DNA of 64,000 nucleotides from Marinobacter sediminicola (GTDB lineage Bacteria > Pseudomonadota > Gammaproteobacteria > Pseudomonadales > Oleiphilaceae): assembly GCF_031157525.1 (NCBI RefSeq), contig NZ_JAVIXR010000005.1, forward strand, positions 124,001 through 188,000. Reading direction: 5' to 3'. Within the stretch, counting starts at the first letter, position 1, and each line of letters begins with the position of its first letter. The position numbers and the translations under genes were made by a program. Of this stretch, positions 18,779 to 28,615 are shown piece by piece. The notes beneath the pieces are model-generated. The model was not told the origin of the DNA and made no database searches. It saw only the letters and a program-made list of their open reading frames with translations.

Positions 18779-20032
18779 ATGAAACGCCTGCTCACAACTC
18801 TGATACTGGCAGCTTTGATTGGTTTTGCTGTATTCAAGGCCGGGGTCTGGTGGCTGGCGGACCAGCGCATGGCAGAAGCGCGCCAGACGCTTGGTGAAAG
18901 CGGCGTTCTGGAGCGGGGTAAAATTGGTTCCGGCGTAGAAGGGCGATTGGTATTCACTGAGGCATCTTGGCAGGGCTTCGAACTGACCCAGCCTCTGGTT
19001 ATTGGCCGCGCTGAATTTGAGGCCGGGTCGCCTGTTGCTTTGCTTCAGGCTCTCGTCGATCCAGCCCAGCTGCCGGCCAGCTGGTCGTTGCAGGCCGAAG
19101 GGCTGGCGCTGGTGCTTGAGGCAACCATGTTCCGCAACTGGGTAACAGCAGACGGCGCCAGCGGTCGTGAACAGGCTGCACTATTTGCTCTTCCCTGTGC
19201 TCCGGACCCGCGCCAGCATCTTGGCAGTGGCGACCTGTTGCGCATGGGCATTACCCGCTTATCCGGCGAATTGGTGCTGGAGCAGACACCTGAGCGGCTT
19301 CACCTTGAACTGAACTCGGCAAATACCGGCAGCCTTGAGCTCAACTGGCCGGGTGCCCGCATTAACCTGATCTCGCCAGAAACAACCTTGACGAGCTCAT
19401 CTCAGCCTCTGGAGGTTACTGTCAGAGACGGAGGGCTCATGCGCCGGGTGGCGGCCTATTGTGCCCGAGAGTCCGGTTTGGGGACCTCGCAGTGGGCTGG
19501 GCGCGCACTGGAAACCTTCGAAACTGGCCTGAACGCTCGCGGCTGGCGCCCCAGTGAGCAGTTACTGGCGCTGTACCAGCAGTGGTTACTTGAAGGTGGA
19601 GAAATAACCGCGACTGTGCGGTTGGACGCCGAAGCCCTTGGTATTCCGGTGCGCAAAGAGGATGAACGTTCGGATGGCTCCCTGGCCTGGGCCGTAGAAT
19701 ACAATGGCGCAAGGGTGCCGGATGTGTTTCTTCGCAAGGTCGAACCTGTTGTGCCAGAACTTCCCAAGGAAGCGCTTGAGCCGCTTGTGCCCCGTGAAAA
19801 CCCAGCGGCAGTCAGCTGGCACGCGGAGGATCTTGAAACCGCACTTGAGTGGGTTGGTCGCAAGGTGAGGGTGACACTCTCGAATGGGAATATGGTGCAA
19901 GGTCGTCTGGCGAGCGTTAGCGAACAGGAATTGGAAGTTGCGCGTGAAGTCGCTGGAGGCGAGGTGTCCTATCCGATCGTGATGCGCGCGATTGCAGGGT
20001 TCGAGGTCTGGCGACGCGGCCAGGCACAATAG
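18779..20032 (+). CDS. Membrane-anchored protein with C-terminal Sm-like domain
   Basis: 417 residues, not assigned to a characterised family. Residues 5-27 are a hydrophobic anchor or uncleaved signal (LLTTLILAALIGFAVFKAGVWWL); the body (about 30-330) has repeated beta-like segments that recall DUF945-type periplasmic proteins. The last 60 residues (RKVRVTLSNGNMVQGRLASV, then VSYPIVMRAIAGFEVWRRG) resemble the five-stranded Sm/LSm barrel, with the usual G-x-x-x-G-x-L-x-x-V turn. If the topology is N-in, that domain would be periplasmic. It lies 40 bases after argB and 26 before argE, in the middle of an arginine gene cluster. Function unknown. Confidence 0.6.
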   Translation: MKRLLTTLILAALIGFAVFKAGVWWLADQRMAEARQTLGESGVLERGKIGSGVEGRLVFTEASWQGFELTQPLVIGRAEFEAGSPVALLQALVDPAQLPASWSLQAEGLALVLEATMFRNWVTADGASGREQAALFALPCAPDPRQHLGSGDLLRMGITRLSGELVLEQTPERLHLELNSANTGSLELNWPGARINLISPETTLTSSSQPLEVTVRDGGLMRRVAAYCARESGLGTSQWAGRALETFETGLNARGWRPSEQLLALYQQWLLEGGEITATVRLDAEALGIPVRKEDERSDGSLAWAVEYNGARVPDVFLRKVEPVVPELPKEALEPLVPRENPAAVSWHAEDLETALEWVGRKVRVTLSNGNMVQGRLASVSEQELEVAREVAGGEVSYPIVMRAIAGFEVWRRGQAQ

Positions 20033-20058
20033 CGCTCCAGCAGGAGCGAGGAGACACA

Positions 20059-21255
20059 ATGCCGCAGTTTGGCGACGATACCGACAGTCGTAAAACGTTC
20101 AACAGGGCCAACTCGGTTCCGGGCGTGCGTGACATGCTGACCACGCTGGTTTCGCTGCCGTCGATCAGCAGCGCTTCGGCGGAATGGGATCACAGCAACG
20201 AGCCAGTGGTGCGGCGGCTGGGGGAGTGGCTTGAGGCTCTGGGCTTTGCCGTTGAGCTTCTGGCGGTGCCTGACACGCCCGGCAAGTATAACCTGATTGC
20301 AACGCTGGGCAGCGGCTCCGGTGGATTGGTGCTTGCCGGTCACACGGATACCGTGCCGTTCGATGATCAGCGCTGGCAAAGCGACCCTTTCACCCTGACA
20401 GAAAGGGACAATCGCTGGTACGGCCTGGGCACTTGCGACATGAAGGGCTTTTTCCCTCTGGCTATTGAAGCCGCCAAAGCCTTTACGGCCGCGGACCTGA
20501 AACAGCCCCTGATTATCCTCGCGACAGCCGACGAGGAAACCTCCATGAATGGCGCCAGAGCGCTCGCTGAGGCCGGCAAGCCGAAAGCCCGTTATGCGGT
20601 TATCGGAGAGCCCACCAGCCTCAGGCCTGTGCGAATGCACAAGGGCATCATGATGGAGCGGCTGACGTTTGAGGGCCAGTCTGGCCATTCTTCTGACCCC
20701 AGCCTTGGCCGCAATGCGCTGGAAGGTATGCACGAAGCTCTTGGTGAGCTTCTGGCCCTGCGCACCGATTGGCAGGCGCAATACCGCAATCCGAATTTCG
20801 AGGTGCAGGTGCCAACCCTCAACCTCGGCTGCATCCACGGTGGCGATAACCCGAACCGTATTTGCGCCCGCTGCGAGTTGCATTTTGATCTGCGCCCACT
20901 GCCCGGTATGAGCATGGAAAACCTGCGTCAGGATATTCTCCACAGGCTTAGGCCAATGGCTGAGCGGCGCGAATTAACGATGGAATTTGAACCGCTGTTT
21001 GACGGCGTCCCACCCTTCGAGACGCCCGCAGATGCGGCTCTGGTGAAAGCCTGTGAGGCGTTAACCGGCCACACTGCCCATGCTGTCGCTTTTGCGACCG
21101 AAGCGCCCTGGCTGCAAAAGCTCGGTATGGAAACCCTGGTTCTTGGCCCGGGCTCTATCGATCAGGCGCATCAGCCCGATGAGTTTATAGAAATGTCTCA
21201 GTTGGAGCCCACAGTGAAAATCCTTCAGGGGCTCATCCGGCAGTTTTGCCTTTAA
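20059..21255 (+). CDS. argE: Acetylornithine deacetylase
   Basis: 398 residues, M20-family zinc hydrolase that removes the acetyl group from N-acetylornithine. Metal ligands in order: LAGHTDTVPFD (His, Asp), GTCDMKGFF (bridging Asp), ATADEETSMNGAR (catalytic and metal Glu), IGEPTSLRPV (Glu) and QAHQPDEFIEM (C-terminal His). The dimerisation domain starts at HKGIMMERLTFEGQSGHSSDP. The start at 20059 has GGAG nearby (GCGAGGAGACACA). It forms a cluster with argB and argA. ArgE implies the linear, non-recycling acetylation cycle; whether argJ also exists elsewhere cannot be seen. Confidence 0.95.
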   Translation: MPQFGDDTDSRKTFNRANSVPGVRDMLTTLVSLPSISSASAEWDHSNEPVVRRLGEWLEALGFAVELLAVPDTPGKYNLIATLGSGSGGLVLAGHTDTVPFDDQRWQSDPFTLTERDNRWYGLGTCDMKGFFPLAIEAAKAFTAADLKQPLIILATADEETSMNGARALAEAGKPKARYAVIGEPTSLRPVRMHKGIMMERLTFEGQSGHSSDPSLGRNALEGMHEALGELLALRTDWQAQYRNPNFEVQVPTLNLGCIHGGDNPNRICARCELHFDLRPLPGMSMENLRQDILHRLRPMAERRELTMEFEPLFDGVPPFETPADAALVKACEALTGHTAHAVAFATEAPWLQKLGMETLVLGPGSIDQAHQPDEFIEMSQLEPTVKILQGLIRQFCL

Positions 21256-21315
21256 GTTTCTTCTAGTGTGCGGACGCGCGGAAAATCACGTAAAAATACG
21301 ATTGGGGAATAACAT

Positions 21316-22623
21316 TTGAAACCAAACGACTGGCTGCATTCTTTTCGCCATTCATCGCCTTATATAAACGCACACCGGGGCCGTACGGTAGTGCTGACCA
21401 TTCCTGGCGATGCCTTTGAGCACGAAAATTTTATTAATATCATCCATGACATCACGCTGCTTGCCAGCTTGGGTGTGCGCTTGATTGTTGCTTATGGCGC
21501 CCGCTCGCAGATACAGAAACGCCTGGATGAAGCTGGTCTGGAATCATCTTTCTCCCGCGGCCTTCGTATAACGCCCGAAATCCATTTGCCTCTGGTTATG
21601 GAGGCAACCGGTGGCCTCCGTGCTCACCTCGAAAGTCAGTTGTCCATGGGGCTGGTGAATTCACCCATGCACAATGCACGTATACGGGTAAGCAGTGGCA
21701 ATTTTGTCACTGCGAAGCCGGTTGGGGTGTTGGATGGTATTGACTTCGGCTACACCGGCAAGGTGCGTCGTGTTGACGTAGCCGGTATTGAAAAGCAGCT
21801 GGAGCAGGGACACATCGTTTTGCTTCCGCCTATGGGTTATTCGCCCACCGGAGATGCCTTCAATCTTTCCTATGAAGATGTGGGTAGTCAGGTCGCCGCG
21901 GCTTTGCAGGTGGAAAAACTCATCGTATTCATTGATGACCAAGGCTTGCTTGAGCAGGATGGCTCCCTGATTCGCGAACTCTCGGCCCGCCAGGCGCCCG
22001 AGCGGTTGGCGGATGGCACGGTTACCGGGCATGACGCAGATCTGTTGCGCGCCGCCTGCGATGCATGTGTAAAGGGCGTCAGGAGGGCACATTTCATCAG
22101 TTATGTGAACGATGGTGCTTTGCTGGAGGAGCTGTTCACCCGGGATGGCACAGGCACGCTGGTCAGTGGCGACCACTATGAGCAAATCCGCCAGGCCCGA
22201 GCTGAAGACATTGGCGGCATTCTGGGGCTGATCGAGCCATTGGAAGAACAAGGCATTCTGGTGCGGCGTTCGCGGGAAATGCTGGAAACGGATATTGAGC
22301 ACTATGTTGTTGCAGAGCGTGACGGCACCATTGTGGGCTGCGCTGCCCTGCACAATTACCCGGAAGAGGGGGCAGGTGAGCTCTCGTGCTTCGCGGTCGA
22401 TTCCGCTTATCGGCGGGCTGGCAGGGGCGACGATATACTGCTGATGGTGGAAAAGCACGCCCGTGGCCAGGGCATCCAGAAGCTATTTGTGCTCACCACG
22501 CAAACCGAGCACTGGTTTCGCGAGCGAGGCTTCCTGCCCAGCACGGTGCAGTCTTTGCCTGGGCCAAAGCTTGCGGCATACAACACCCAGCGCAATTCAA
22601 AAGTTTTCTTCAAACCGCTCTGA
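21316..22623 (+). CDS. argA: N-acetylglutamate synthase
   Basis: 435 residues, first step of arginine synthesis: glutamate plus acetyl-CoA. An N-terminal kinase-like regulatory domain (VVLTIPGDAFEHENFINIIHDI, LLPPMGYSPTGDAFNLSYEDV) is fused to a C-terminal GNAT domain (EDIGGILGLIEPLEEQGILV, CFAVDSAYRRAGRGDDIL, KLFVLTTQTEHWFRERGF). That is the classic gammaproteobacterial ArgA layout and length. The start is TTG at 21316, supported by GGGGA nine bases upstream. The last 27 bases overlap the convergent aminopeptidase gene. Arginine feedback through the kinase-like domain is expected from the family. Confidence 0.95.
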   Translation: MKPNDWLHSFRHSSPYINAHRGRTVVLTIPGDAFEHENFINIIHDITLLASLGVRLIVAYGARSQIQKRLDEAGLESSFSRGLRITPEIHLPLVMEATGGLRAHLESQLSMGLVNSPMHNARIRVSSGNFVTAKPVGVLDGIDFGYTGKVRRVDVAGIEKQLEQGHIVLLPPMGYSPTGDAFNLSYEDVGSQVAAALQVEKLIVFIDDQGLLEQDGSLIRELSARQAPERLADGTVTGHDADLLRAACDACVKGVRRAHFISYVNDGALLEELFTRDGTGTLVSGDHYEQIRQARAEDIGGILGLIEPLEEQGILVRRSREMLETDIEHYVVAERDGTIVGCAALHNYPEEGAGELSCFAVDSAYRRAGRGDDILLMVEKHARGQGIQKLFVLTTQTEHWFRERGFLPSTVQSLPGPKLAAYNTQRNSKVFFKPL

Positions 22624-23670
22624 AAGCAATTTTAGTGCTTGCTGGCGCTGATCATCAGGTTTTCTGGAGAGAGTCTCTGCTGCACCGTAAAATGCCGGGA
22701 AATCGTAGCTGGATTGCTTTAGTAACTGCCGAAAGGCCGGTACGTGCTGGTTGTATTGGGCGAAAAGCGCAATCCTGGCGTTGTTGAAAGCCACCGGGGG
22801 AGGTCCGAACGGGCCAATATTGGTTGACCTGCTGGTTAGCAGTTGTTCATAGCGTTTATTGAGCTCATCAAACAGGCGTTGTTTTCGCTCACGTAGACTG
22901 CTCGGCGAAACTACAGCGTGTTGTTGATAGAGTTGTTCCAGCCTGGCACTTGTAGCAGCCACCAGGGCATGGGTTTCGTTGCGCAGTTCAAGCTGCGCCA
23001 AGGCCCGGTCGAACGCCTTTGAATCGCCTTTTTGATCCAGCCACAGCCTCAGGCCTTCCAGCTCAACCGCAGTGGCAAAGCTTTCATTGAAGGCAGTATC
23101 CCCTTTGATATAAATCACCTGGTGGGCTAACTCGTGGAACATCAGGGCCACCATGCGATCATCTGCAAGATTGGTAAAACCGGAGTGCAGTGGGTCGTCA
23201 AACCAGCCCAAAGTCGAATAGGCGGTGACCCCACCTATAAAGGTATCGTAGCCCTTGGCGCGGTAGTTTTGCTCTTCTTTGCGGGCATCCTCAAGGTGAA
23301 AGTAACCCCGATAGGCCTGGCAACCCAGCACCGGATAACACCATTGGTGAGGCTGCAGGGAAAATTCAGGTACCGCCACAAGATTGACCACAACCCAGGG
23401 CTGTTCAAGAACCACATAGTCAGTAAAGGCCGCTCCGGGCGTGAGCCGCAGGCGATCCTTTGCAAACAGCAGCGCCTCGCGGGATAGGGCAAGCTTGTCC
23501 CGGAGCTCTGGTGGCGTGTCTTCGCTGGCAATCAGGCTGTCGACCGGTTTACCCGCTATAGTTAGAGCCAGGTGGCCGCGAACGGCCTGAGTGTAGTAGC
23601 TGATTGTGGTGCAGCCATTCAGTAGTGTTATCAGTAGTAAAACTGTATATATCTGACTAAGCTGTTTCAT
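22597..23670 (-). CDS. Lipoprotein zinc peptidase, putative aminopeptidase family
   Basis: 357 residues. Lipoprotein signal MKQLSQIYTVLLLITLLNGC, with the lipidated Cys at 20. The zinc motif MFHELAHQVIYIKGD (HExxH) and downstream NESFATAVELEGLRLWL (the Glu third ligand) match the family annotated as putative aminopeptidase (PF10023). Probably attached to the inner or outer membrane facing the periplasm. It overlaps the 3' end of argA by 27 bases on the opposite strand. Substrate unknown. Confidence 0.85.
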   Translation of the reverse strand: MKQLSQIYTVLLLITLLNGCTTISYYTQAVRGHLALTIAGKPVDSLIASEDTPPELRDKLALSREALLFAKDRLRLTPGAAFTDYVVLEQPWVVVNLVAVPEFSLQPHQWCYPVLGCQAYRGYFHLEDARKEEQNYRAKGYDTFIGGVTAYSTLGWFDDPLHSGFTNLADDRMVALMFHELAHQVIYIKGDTAFNESFATAVELEGLRLWLDQKGDSKAFDRALAQLELRNETHALVAATSARLEQLYQQHAVVSPSSLRERKQRLFDELNKRYEQLLTSRSTNIGPFGPPPVAFNNARIALFAQYNQHVPAFRQLLKQSSYDFPAFYGAAETLSRKPDDQRQQALKLLSERFEENF

Positions 23671-23857
23671 AGACCAAGATGTTACGGTTAGGCGGTATAT
23701 GTGTCCGTCACTGATCGCTATAGTACACTTATCGTATTGGTATTAAGCACCAGCATTAATTTATAGAAGCAGGTGGCAGCGGCCACTTTTCAGGGACGTT
23801 AGTCGCTGGCGAGCAGAATTTCCGGCCGCCCCGGCTTTGCGCAACATCAGGTAGTTC

Positions 23858-26800
23858 ATGGATCCGAGAGAACGTCGAAGCAGCCCACGCAAACCTATCA
23901 AGCTTGCTGCCCAGATTGACCTGGGCACGGGTGAGACATGGCCGTGCCAGATTGCGGATTTTTGCGCTGAAGGGCTTTTTGTCCGCTACTCCGGTGAGAC
24001 ATCCCGTAAACTGGACCGGGCGTTTGCCACGGCAGGTCGACCTGAACTGACTGTGCGATTCCGCGGCCCCGATGGTAAGCAGCGACATGAGCTTCGCGTT
24101 AGTGTTGCCAGGCGTATTGATGGTGCTATGGGCGTCAGTTTCACCCGCAATAACCCGGAAGCCGTTGCGTCTATGCTGCAGCAATGTGGCGGGTCCGATA
24201 GCCAGGCACGGGCTTCATTACGCGCTCCGAGTGAGCGAGTCCAGTTTGTCCTGCACCAGTCGGCGAGGGCGGTTATCCAGCACATAGAACCGCTTATGGA
24301 TGCCTGCTTTGTGCAAATGGCCGATACCCTGAAAGCAGCGGCGCAGAAAGCTACAAATGATCAGCAGGCGAACGAGTTAATGGATTTTTCGGGCCAGGTT
24401 AAGGCCCGGCAACGGGTTATCTGGCATCAGATGGCTCGTAGTCTCGAATCGCCGCTTAAACCTGCGCCTAAAGGCTTCCCGGGTTCCGAACTGTCTGTTG
24501 TGGACAAAGGAGAGTTTGAGGACTGGCTGACTATCCGGGTAATGGTGACAAAAGCCGACACCCAATATCGCAAGGACCTTCTTCAGCTCAAGCTTCGGTT
24601 GGACAAGCTGGGCATAGCCAACGCGACCGGGCACCACAATCCGCTAGGACCATCGCTCGTGTGTGAGTCCTTTCATGGGGGGCTTTCTCAGCTCAAGGCT
24701 TCCAGAGAAGTCGAGAAAATTTGCCTGAAGGTGTTTGAGCAGTCAGTCCTGCACCACCTTGGTCCACTTTATAAGGAACTGAACAATATTCTGATTCGCC
24801 ATGGCGTGCTGCCGGATCTCGATCTCAGTAAGTACCTGAGTGAGCAAACCGCCAGTAGCCCTGATGGTAAGTCAGCAGAGGAGCAAAGCCCGCCACAGCC
24901 TGTGTCTGCGCCGTTGGAATCAACGCGTAACACTGCGCGGCAAAATAATCAGGCTCAGCCCGGCACAGAACCGTCAGTGCCCCGTGACGCCGGCGCCGGA
25001 AAATCCCGGGTGGGTACTGAGTTCCGAGGCTATGCCCAGGCGGCTCAAACAGCCTTTGCGACCGTGCGGAACCTGCTGGGAACACTCTCAGCTACCCGGG
25101 CCAAAGGCGATAGTGCTGCGCCAGCACCTTTTCCCGTTAACGCCCAGCCTATGTCCCCCGGTGAATTGCAGCGCGAACTCCAACAACTGCAGGCGGAGCC
25201 GGTTGAAGCGACAAATAATGTTGTCCCCCTGCGCGAGCGGGTGGTGGAAAAAGTCCGCGAGATGGGCGGCAAGAAACTGGATGATGAACAACAAAGTACA
25301 CTGGATGTTGTAGACCGTTTTTTTCACTCGATTACTGAGAGCCCGAAGCTCAGCGAATACGCTCAAGAGCGAATGCGCCAGCTTCAGGTTCCGGTATTGA
25401 AAGTGGTGATGCGCGACCCCGCCTTTTTTGACGACAAAAACAGCCCGGTTAGAGGGGTTATGAACCGACTGGCCCAGTTGGGTGTCAAGGGTGGTCGTCT
25501 GAACCCGGTGGTGCAGCGTAAGGTTGATGAGCTTGTCCAGCGTATCACTACCGAGTTTGAGCAGGATACCGGCGTTTTTGAACACACTGTGCAAGAGTTG
25601 GATGGCTTGATTGACCGGCAGAACCTTGTTTATCGGCGCAACGTCGAACGGGTAACTGCCGCAGCCGAAGGCGCTCAAAAAGTAGCGGAATCGAAGGTTG
25701 CCGTAGCGGAGATGTTGAGCCAGAAGCTGGCGGGCCGGAAGGTTCCGAAAGCGGTGCTCAGTCTGTTGGATGGCGGCTGGCGGGATTTGCTGTCACTGAC
25801 CTGGATTCGCCAGGGCCCGGACAGCCAGATCTGGGACGACTACCTTGCGGTTGTCGATTCGCTGCTGACGTTTTCAGAAGATCGTGATTCCGCCATAAAC
25901 CTGCCGGAATTGCTCCGGGTTATTCAGGATGGGCTAGCGTCTATTTCCAGTAACCACCTGCCATCATCCCAGATACGGGATGAGCTGAAACAGTTTCTGG
26001 TGCGCAGTCCTGAGAGCCCGCCGGAAATGGTGGAAGTGCCTAAAACACAACCTGTCAAAGATCTTAAGCAGTCGCTGTCTGAGCGCGAACAGCGCAGTCT
26101 GCAGCGCTGGATAAATCGCGCCCAGAGGCTGCGTACGGGTGATTGGCTTCGGGATCAGGAAAAGCCCGACGAGCCGCAGTATATCCGTCTGGTCTGGGTG
26201 GCTCGTGGATTCACCCGGTTCGTGTTTGTGAACCACCAGGGTATGCGAGTCGTGGAACTTGAGCTGGAAGCCCTGGCACGCCAGATGCGTAAAGGAATTA
26301 TCGTGCCCGATGGCCAATACGAGCGGCCGTTGGTGGATGAGAGCATCGACCGAATGGTGCGCAAAGTTTATGACCAGTTATCCTGGGCCTCCACCCACGA
26401 CGAGCTCACAGGGCTGCTCGGTCGCCGTGAATTTGAGCGAATGCTTGACCAGCAATTAGCAAGACGCGAAGACGAGCGCTCGCTGCTCAGGCTGGATCTG
26501 CGCAAGTTCCGGTTATTGAATGACACAGCGGGTTATCAGGCGGGTGACGATGCGCTCAAACGTGTGGCGGATTTGTTGCGAGAACATGTAGGGGACGGAA
26601 TGCCTCTGGCAAGGCTCGCGGGGAACGAGTTTGGCATGCTGGTGCCAGCGGAAAACGCTGACGATGCAGCCCGCAATCTTATTCTGGCTGTCGAAGCGGC
26701 TGAGTTTGTTTATGGTGAGCGCAGCTATCAGTTGTCTGCCTGTATAGGTGTTGTGCCGGAGTTGCCAGGTTTGGTTAGCGCCGAGCGCTGGCTGCGAGCG

Positions 26801-27643
26801 TCTGAACAGGCTTTAGGTAGCGCCAGAACGAAAGGTCTTGGCAAGGTGGCGGAGTATTCTCTGGATGCCGGCGATCAGGCGCGGCAGGAGCAGATAGCGG
26901 CGAAAGTCGCCAGCCTTGGTGATCTCGACGAAGAGCGCATGCTCTTGCGTTGCCAGAAAATTATTCCACTGCACAGCCGTACCAAAATGGCGGCACAGTA
27001 CGAAGTGCTGATCAGCATGTACGATGACGCCGGGGTGCTGATTACCGGGCGTGATTTTGTGCGCATGGCAGAGCGGTATGATCGCATGCAGGCGGTAGAT
27101 CGCTGGGTAGTCGGCCACATGCTGGACTGGCTGCGGGTGCAGGCGCCGGATCCCCGCCATCTTGGCGGCGTGTGTATCAACCTCTCGGGCTATTCATTAA
27201 ACGACCAGTCGCTGCTTGAGCACATTTATGAAAAGCTGAGCGAGAAAGACGCCCCCATCGAGCGCCTCTGGTTTGAAGTCACCGAAGCCTCCGCCATCAA
27301 TGATGTGCAGGCGGTGGCTGACTTTATTATCGAGATGAAGGAGCTGGGTTGCAGGTTCTGTCTCGGAAACTTTGGCAGTGGCCCCAGCTCATTCGAGTTC
27401 ATGCGCTCGCTCCCGGTGGATTTAATCAAGATAGACAGCGCCTTCACTGGCCAGCTCAGTACCAGCGAAACCGATCGTGCCATGGTGCAGTCCATGGTGG
27501 ATATGGCGCATTATATGGACCGGGAAGTGATTGCCAGCCAGGTTGAATCCCGCGACGTTCTGGATACACTGAGGCAGTTGGGCGTGGATTACGCTCAGGG
27601 CTTTGTGATTGAAAAGCCCCGCTCGCTCGACAGCCTTGCCTGA
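23858..27643 (+). CDS. PilZ-DUF1631-like-GGDEF-EAL protein with degenerate catalytic motifs
   Basis: 1261 residues, no membrane segment seen. The N-terminal 115 residues look like PilZ: RRSSPRKPI supplies the Arg motif and DFCAEGLFV replaces the usual D-x-S-x-x-G with Cys for Ser. A long helical middle follows (about 120-870; I compare it with DUF1631, moderately sure). The GGDEF domain (ELTGLLGRREFERML onward) carries AGNEF near residue 921, so it should not synthesise c-di-GMP. The EAL domain has YEVLI near 1048 and GNFGSG near 1170 where active enzymes have D-D-F-G; one metal Asp is missing although the K-x-D of LIKIDSAF and Glu in SQVESRD remain. This pattern resembles effectors such as FimX or LapD that bind rather than hydrolyse c-di-GMP. 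Single gene between the peptidase and prkB. Confidence 0.85.
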   Translation: MDPRERRSSPRKPIKLAAQIDLGTGETWPCQIADFCAEGLFVRYSGETSRKLDRAFATAGRPELTVRFRGPDGKQRHELRVSVARRIDGAMGVSFTRNNPEAVASMLQQCGGSDSQARASLRAPSERVQFVLHQSARAVIQHIEPLMDACFVQMADTLKAAAQKATNDQQANELMDFSGQVKARQRVIWHQMARSLESPLKPAPKGFPGSELSVVDKGEFEDWLTIRVMVTKADTQYRKDLLQLKLRLDKLGIANATGHHNPLGPSLVCESFHGGLSQLKASREVEKICLKVFEQSVLHHLGPLYKELNNILIRHGVLPDLDLSKYLSEQTASSPDGKSAEEQSPPQPVSAPLESTRNTARQNNQAQPGTEPSVPRDAGAGKSRVGTEFRGYAQAAQTAFATVRNLLGTLSATRAKGDSAAPAPFPVNAQPMSPGELQRELQQLQAEPVEATNNVVPLRERVVEKVREMGGKKLDDEQQSTLDVVDRFFHSITESPKLSEYAQERMRQLQVPVLKVVMRDPAFFDDKNSPVRGVMNRLAQLGVKGGRLNPVVQRKVDELVQRITTEFEQDTGVFEHTVQELDGLIDRQNLVYRRNVERVTAAAEGAQKVAESKVAVAEMLSQKLAGRKVPKAVLSLLDGGWRDLLSLTWIRQGPDSQIWDDYLAVVDSLLTFSEDRDSAINLPELLRVIQDGLASISSNHLPSSQIRDELKQFLVRSPESPPEMVEVPKTQPVKDLKQSLSEREQRSLQRWINRAQRLRTGDWLRDQEKPDEPQYIRLVWVARGFTRFVFVNHQGMRVVELELEALARQMRKGIIVPDGQYERPLVDESIDRMVRKVYDQLSWASTHDELTGLLGRREFERMLDQQLARREDERSLLRLDLRKFRLLNDTAGYQAGDDALKRVADLLREHVGDGMPLARLAGNEFGMLVPAENADDAARNLILAVEAAEFVYGERSYQLSACIGVVPELPGLVSAERWLRASEQALGSARTKGLGKVAEYSLDAGDQARQEQIAAKVASLGDLDEERMLLRCQKIIPLHSRTKMAAQYEVLISMYDDAGVLITGRDFVRMAERYDRMQAVDRWVVGHMLDWLRVQAPDPRHLGGVCINLSGYSLNDQSLLEHIYEKLSEKDAPIERLWFEVTEASAINDVQAVADFIIEMKELGCRFCLGNFGSGPSSFEFMRSLPVDLIKIDSAFTGQLSTSETDRAMVQSMVDMAHYMDREVIASQVESRDVLDTLRQLGVDYAQGFVIEKPRSLDSLA

Positions 27644-27706
27644 CGTCTTCATGGCGAACATCCAACATTCACCAGAATTATATACAACCGACGGCGCACT
27701 TCAGCC

Positions 27707-28573
27707 ATGTCAAAACGTCATCCCATTATTGCCGTAACCGGCTCGTCCGGTGCGGGCACCAGTACCACAGGCCAGATATTTCGGCGCATGTTTGCGAATG
27801 AGGGGCTAGCGGCGGCGATGGTCAGCGGCGACAGTTTTCACCGCTACAACCGTGAGCAGATGGCTCGGCTGGCTGCAAAGGGTCAGTTTGGTGAGCGCAA
27901 CCACTTTGCCCTTGCCGCCAATCACATCGACAAGTTGGAAGCGCTGTTTTACGACTACAGCCACACAGGCAATGGCCGGTACCGGCAGTATGTGCACGAT
28001 GAAGATCGCGACCTGCAGGCCGAAGGCCATAAGCCGGGCACCTTTACGGCTTGGGGGTCTTTGCAGGCAGACACGGATCTGCTGTTTTACGAGGGCTTGC
28101 ACGGGGCGGTAGTCAGTGAAGCCTACAATATTGCCCAGTATGTGGACTTGATGATTGGCGTGGTGCCTATCGTAAACCTGGAGTGGATCCAGAAAATACA
28201 CCGGGACACCCATCAGCGTGGGTACAGTCAGGAAGCCGTGGTTACCACCATCATCAACCGTATGGATGACTACGTTCACGATATAGTGCCGCAGTTTTCA
28301 CACACCCATATCAACTTTCAGCGTATCCCTCTGGTAGATACGTCCAACCCGTTTGTGGTCCGGGATGTGCCCACCGAAGATGAAAGCATGTTTGTGATCC
28401 GGTTTCGGGATGCTTCAGAGGTAGATTTTTCCTACCTGCTGCAGGCGATACAGAACAGCACGCTGTCACGCCACGACACTCTGGTTATTCCAGGCACAAA
28501 AATGGCGCTGGCCATGGATCTCATTGTAAGACCGATGGTGCAGCGCCTGATCGCACAAAAATCTTTCGCCTGA
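27707..28573 (+). CDS. prkB: Phosphoribulokinase-family protein
   Basis: 288 residues. P-loop AVTGSSGAGTSTTG (residues 9-22), then SGDSFHRYNR, HFALAANHIDKLEALF and YEGLHGAVV, matching the phosphoribulokinase/uridine kinase fold at the length of bacterial PRK. No RuBisCO or other Calvin-cycle gene is in the window, and many heterotrophic gammaproteobacteria carry a stand-alone prkB of unclear physiological role, so carbon fixation should not be assumed. It starts about 60 bases after the PilZ protein and is convergent with speD. Confidence 0.9.
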   Translation: MSKRHPIIAVTGSSGAGTSTTGQIFRRMFANEGLAAAMVSGDSFHRYNREQMARLAAKGQFGERNHFALAANHIDKLEALFYDYSHTGNGRYRQYVHDEDRDLQAEGHKPGTFTAWGSLQADTDLLFYEGLHGAVVSEAYNIAQYVDLMIGVVPIVNLEWIQKIHRDTHQRGYSQEAVVTTIINRMDDYVHDIVPQFSHTHINFQRIPLVDTSNPFVVRDVPTEDESMFVIRFRDASEVDFSYLLQAIQNSTLSRHDTLVIPGTKMALAMDLIVRPMVQRLIAQKSFA

Positions 28574-28574
28574 A

Positions 28575-28598
28575 TCTGCCAGGGTTGCACCTGGCAGA
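28575..28598. terminator. Hairpin between convergent prkB and speD, possible terminator
   Basis: Nine-base-pair stem TCTGCCAGG (28575-28583) with CCTGGCAGA (28590-28598), six-base loop. No U-tract on either strand, so intrinsic termination is only possible, not shown. Confidence 0.4.
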
Positions 28599-28615
28599 AG
28601 CCGTGCCGGGTGCTC

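Noticed and set aside
27707..28573. Autotrophic carbon fixation from the presence of phosphoribulokinase
   Set aside because: No RuBisCO or other Calvin-cycle gene is in the window, and stand-alone prkB is common in heterotrophs.
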